Assembly (NCBI GenBank): GCA_949825025.1
Contig: OX463783.1
Span: forward strand, 13,861,628-13,925,627
From: Siphlonurus alternatus
Lineage: Eukaryota > Arthropoda > Insecta > Ephemeroptera > Siphlonuridae
Direction: 5' to 3'
Length of the DNA stretch: 64,000 bases
Below, piece by piece: positions 62,951 through 64,000 of this stretch (the first letter of the stretch is position 1; every line of letters begins with the position of its first letter). The position numbers and the translations under genes are program-made. Under the pieces are notes generated by a model. The model had not been told where the DNA came from. It ran no database searches and worked only from the letters and a program-made list of their open reading frames with translations.

Positions 62951-63854
62951 ATTATCTCTTATCTCTATTGTATGTTAGTTAAATGAAAATTATGAGACAA
63001 ACAAATCAATAAGTGTCTCAAATTTATTTTGATTAAATTATTGGCAATTGAAGCATTATTGGTCATATATATATTTGCCTCTTAATATAAGACTCAAAAT
63101 CTATTATTAAACATGACTCATACAAAACTTTATGTCTAGTATTGTACATTCGTGCTATACTACAAAAAACTATAATATTTGATGTTTTATTCCATCATGT
63201 ATATTATCCAGACAGGTAGGTAGATATAAGGAGCGGTATTTAAGACGAATGACATTAGCTTATAGTTATTGCTGGTTATATTATAATAAAAAAGTAGATT
63301 CCAAACCCTTATAGTTTTTTTTATATGCAGCATCTATAATTCTGATTTAAATTATTACTTAAGTCATAAAAAAACATATGTAGCCAATCAAAATGCTGGA
63401 AAATGATCACGTGAGGTACTTAAGTTTTGAGTATAGATACAGAATGTTCTTCGACACCAAAAGTTATGACCTGACCAAGACGCGATATATGAGATTCCGT
63501 ATTTTGACCACCTACAATCATATGCAGTGACGTCATTTTGTATTTTTTTTTCTTACTGATTTTTGTATATAGATATAGTCTATAATAGTTGAATTTATTT
63601 TATATTATCCTTCTTTTTATTATTATAAAAATGCTTAAGTTTTGTGTATTGATGGAAAGATAAGCTAAAAAAAGTTTTTAATATCAATAAAAACTATTTA
63701 ATGTTACTGATGTTATTTTTTTTAGTATTATGTTTTTAAACATTTTTTACATACCAATGTTAAAAAGTGTAATTCTATGTATCTTAGATGCATAAAATTG
63801 TAATATATACGGATTCAAGGATTCAAAAAAGGATTATATGCAAACTTAAACTTC
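62951..63854. other. AT-rich intergenic DNA
   Basis: No gene. One isolated TGACGTCA at about 63527. Confidence 0.55.
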
Positions 63855-64000
63855 GGAACAACACGAACGTGCCCCTGTTCTTTTTGTATATTGGAATAAT
63901 CACACAGTCTATATAAGTGGTGAACTTAGAATTTTTAAGGATAGCTAGACTTGGTGCTTCTTTTACCTGTCCCACAGAATTACAAATCTGCATCTTTTTG
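63855..64000 (+). repeat. Dispersed repeat family A, copy running off the window
   Basis: TTCGGAACAACACGAACGTG, ATCACACAGTCTATATAAGT and TTACAAATCTGCATCTTTTT follow the order of the 59.7 and 13.3 kb copies. The element is cut by the end of the window. Confidence 0.6.

Overview
The window looks like a piece of an AT-rich, gene-poor animal nuclear genome, most likely an arthropod. The evidence is one recognisable host gene, a Knirps-family orphan nuclear receptor (class NR0A, known from arthropods), encoded on the minus strand in two coding exons. Everything else I can support is repeat-derived: SINEs, one LINE 3' end, many palindromic (foldback/MITE-like) DNA elements, a tandem-repeat foldback family, microsatellites and a few GC-rich islands. 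I cannot fix the order from this sequence alone; an AT-rich insect or a copepod would both fit.

Layout. 1-16.8 kb: AT-rich intergenic DNA with long GA/CT microsatellites, a tRNA-derived SINE at 12.1 kb and palindromic elements at 4.5, 7.6, 8.1 and 15.2 kb. 16.8-19.3 kb: DNA downstream of the gene, with three inverted-repeat elements, the nearest a TA-flanked element about 100 bp past the stop codon. 19.33-20.23 kb: last coding exon (second zinc finger, Knirps box, two CtBP-binding motifs, stop). 20.23-33.50 kb: a 13.3 kb phase-0 intron packed with foldback elements, two arrays of a 16-bp repeat arranged as inverted arms, a 5S-rRNA-derived SINE, a GC-rich palindrome and a GA microsatellite. 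33.50-33.58 kb: first coding exon (start codon and first zinc finger). 33.6-64 kb: upstream/intergenic DNA with a CpG-rich island at 40.2-40.6 kb, a Jockey-like LINE 3' fragment at 43.7-44.3 kb, three more SINE copies, more palindromic elements, and GC-rich islands at 58.3 and 60.6-61.2 kb.

How it fits together. The two exons join in frame (CEGCK / SFFGR) to give a predicted 325-residue DNA-binding repressor without a ligand-binding domain. A good splice acceptor sits directly before the ATG, so one or more 5' non-coding exons probably lie further right. The most unusual material is in the repeats: SINEs with different RNA-gene heads (5S and tRNA) that seem to share a central domain; foldback elements whose arms are 16-bp tandem repeats around a related GC-rich core; two tiny perfect hairpins (29 and 34 bp) each framed by exact direct repeats; and a strong excess of the palindrome TGACGTCA, mostly inside unrelated palindromic elements. 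All coordinates for repeats were read by eye and may be off by some bases.
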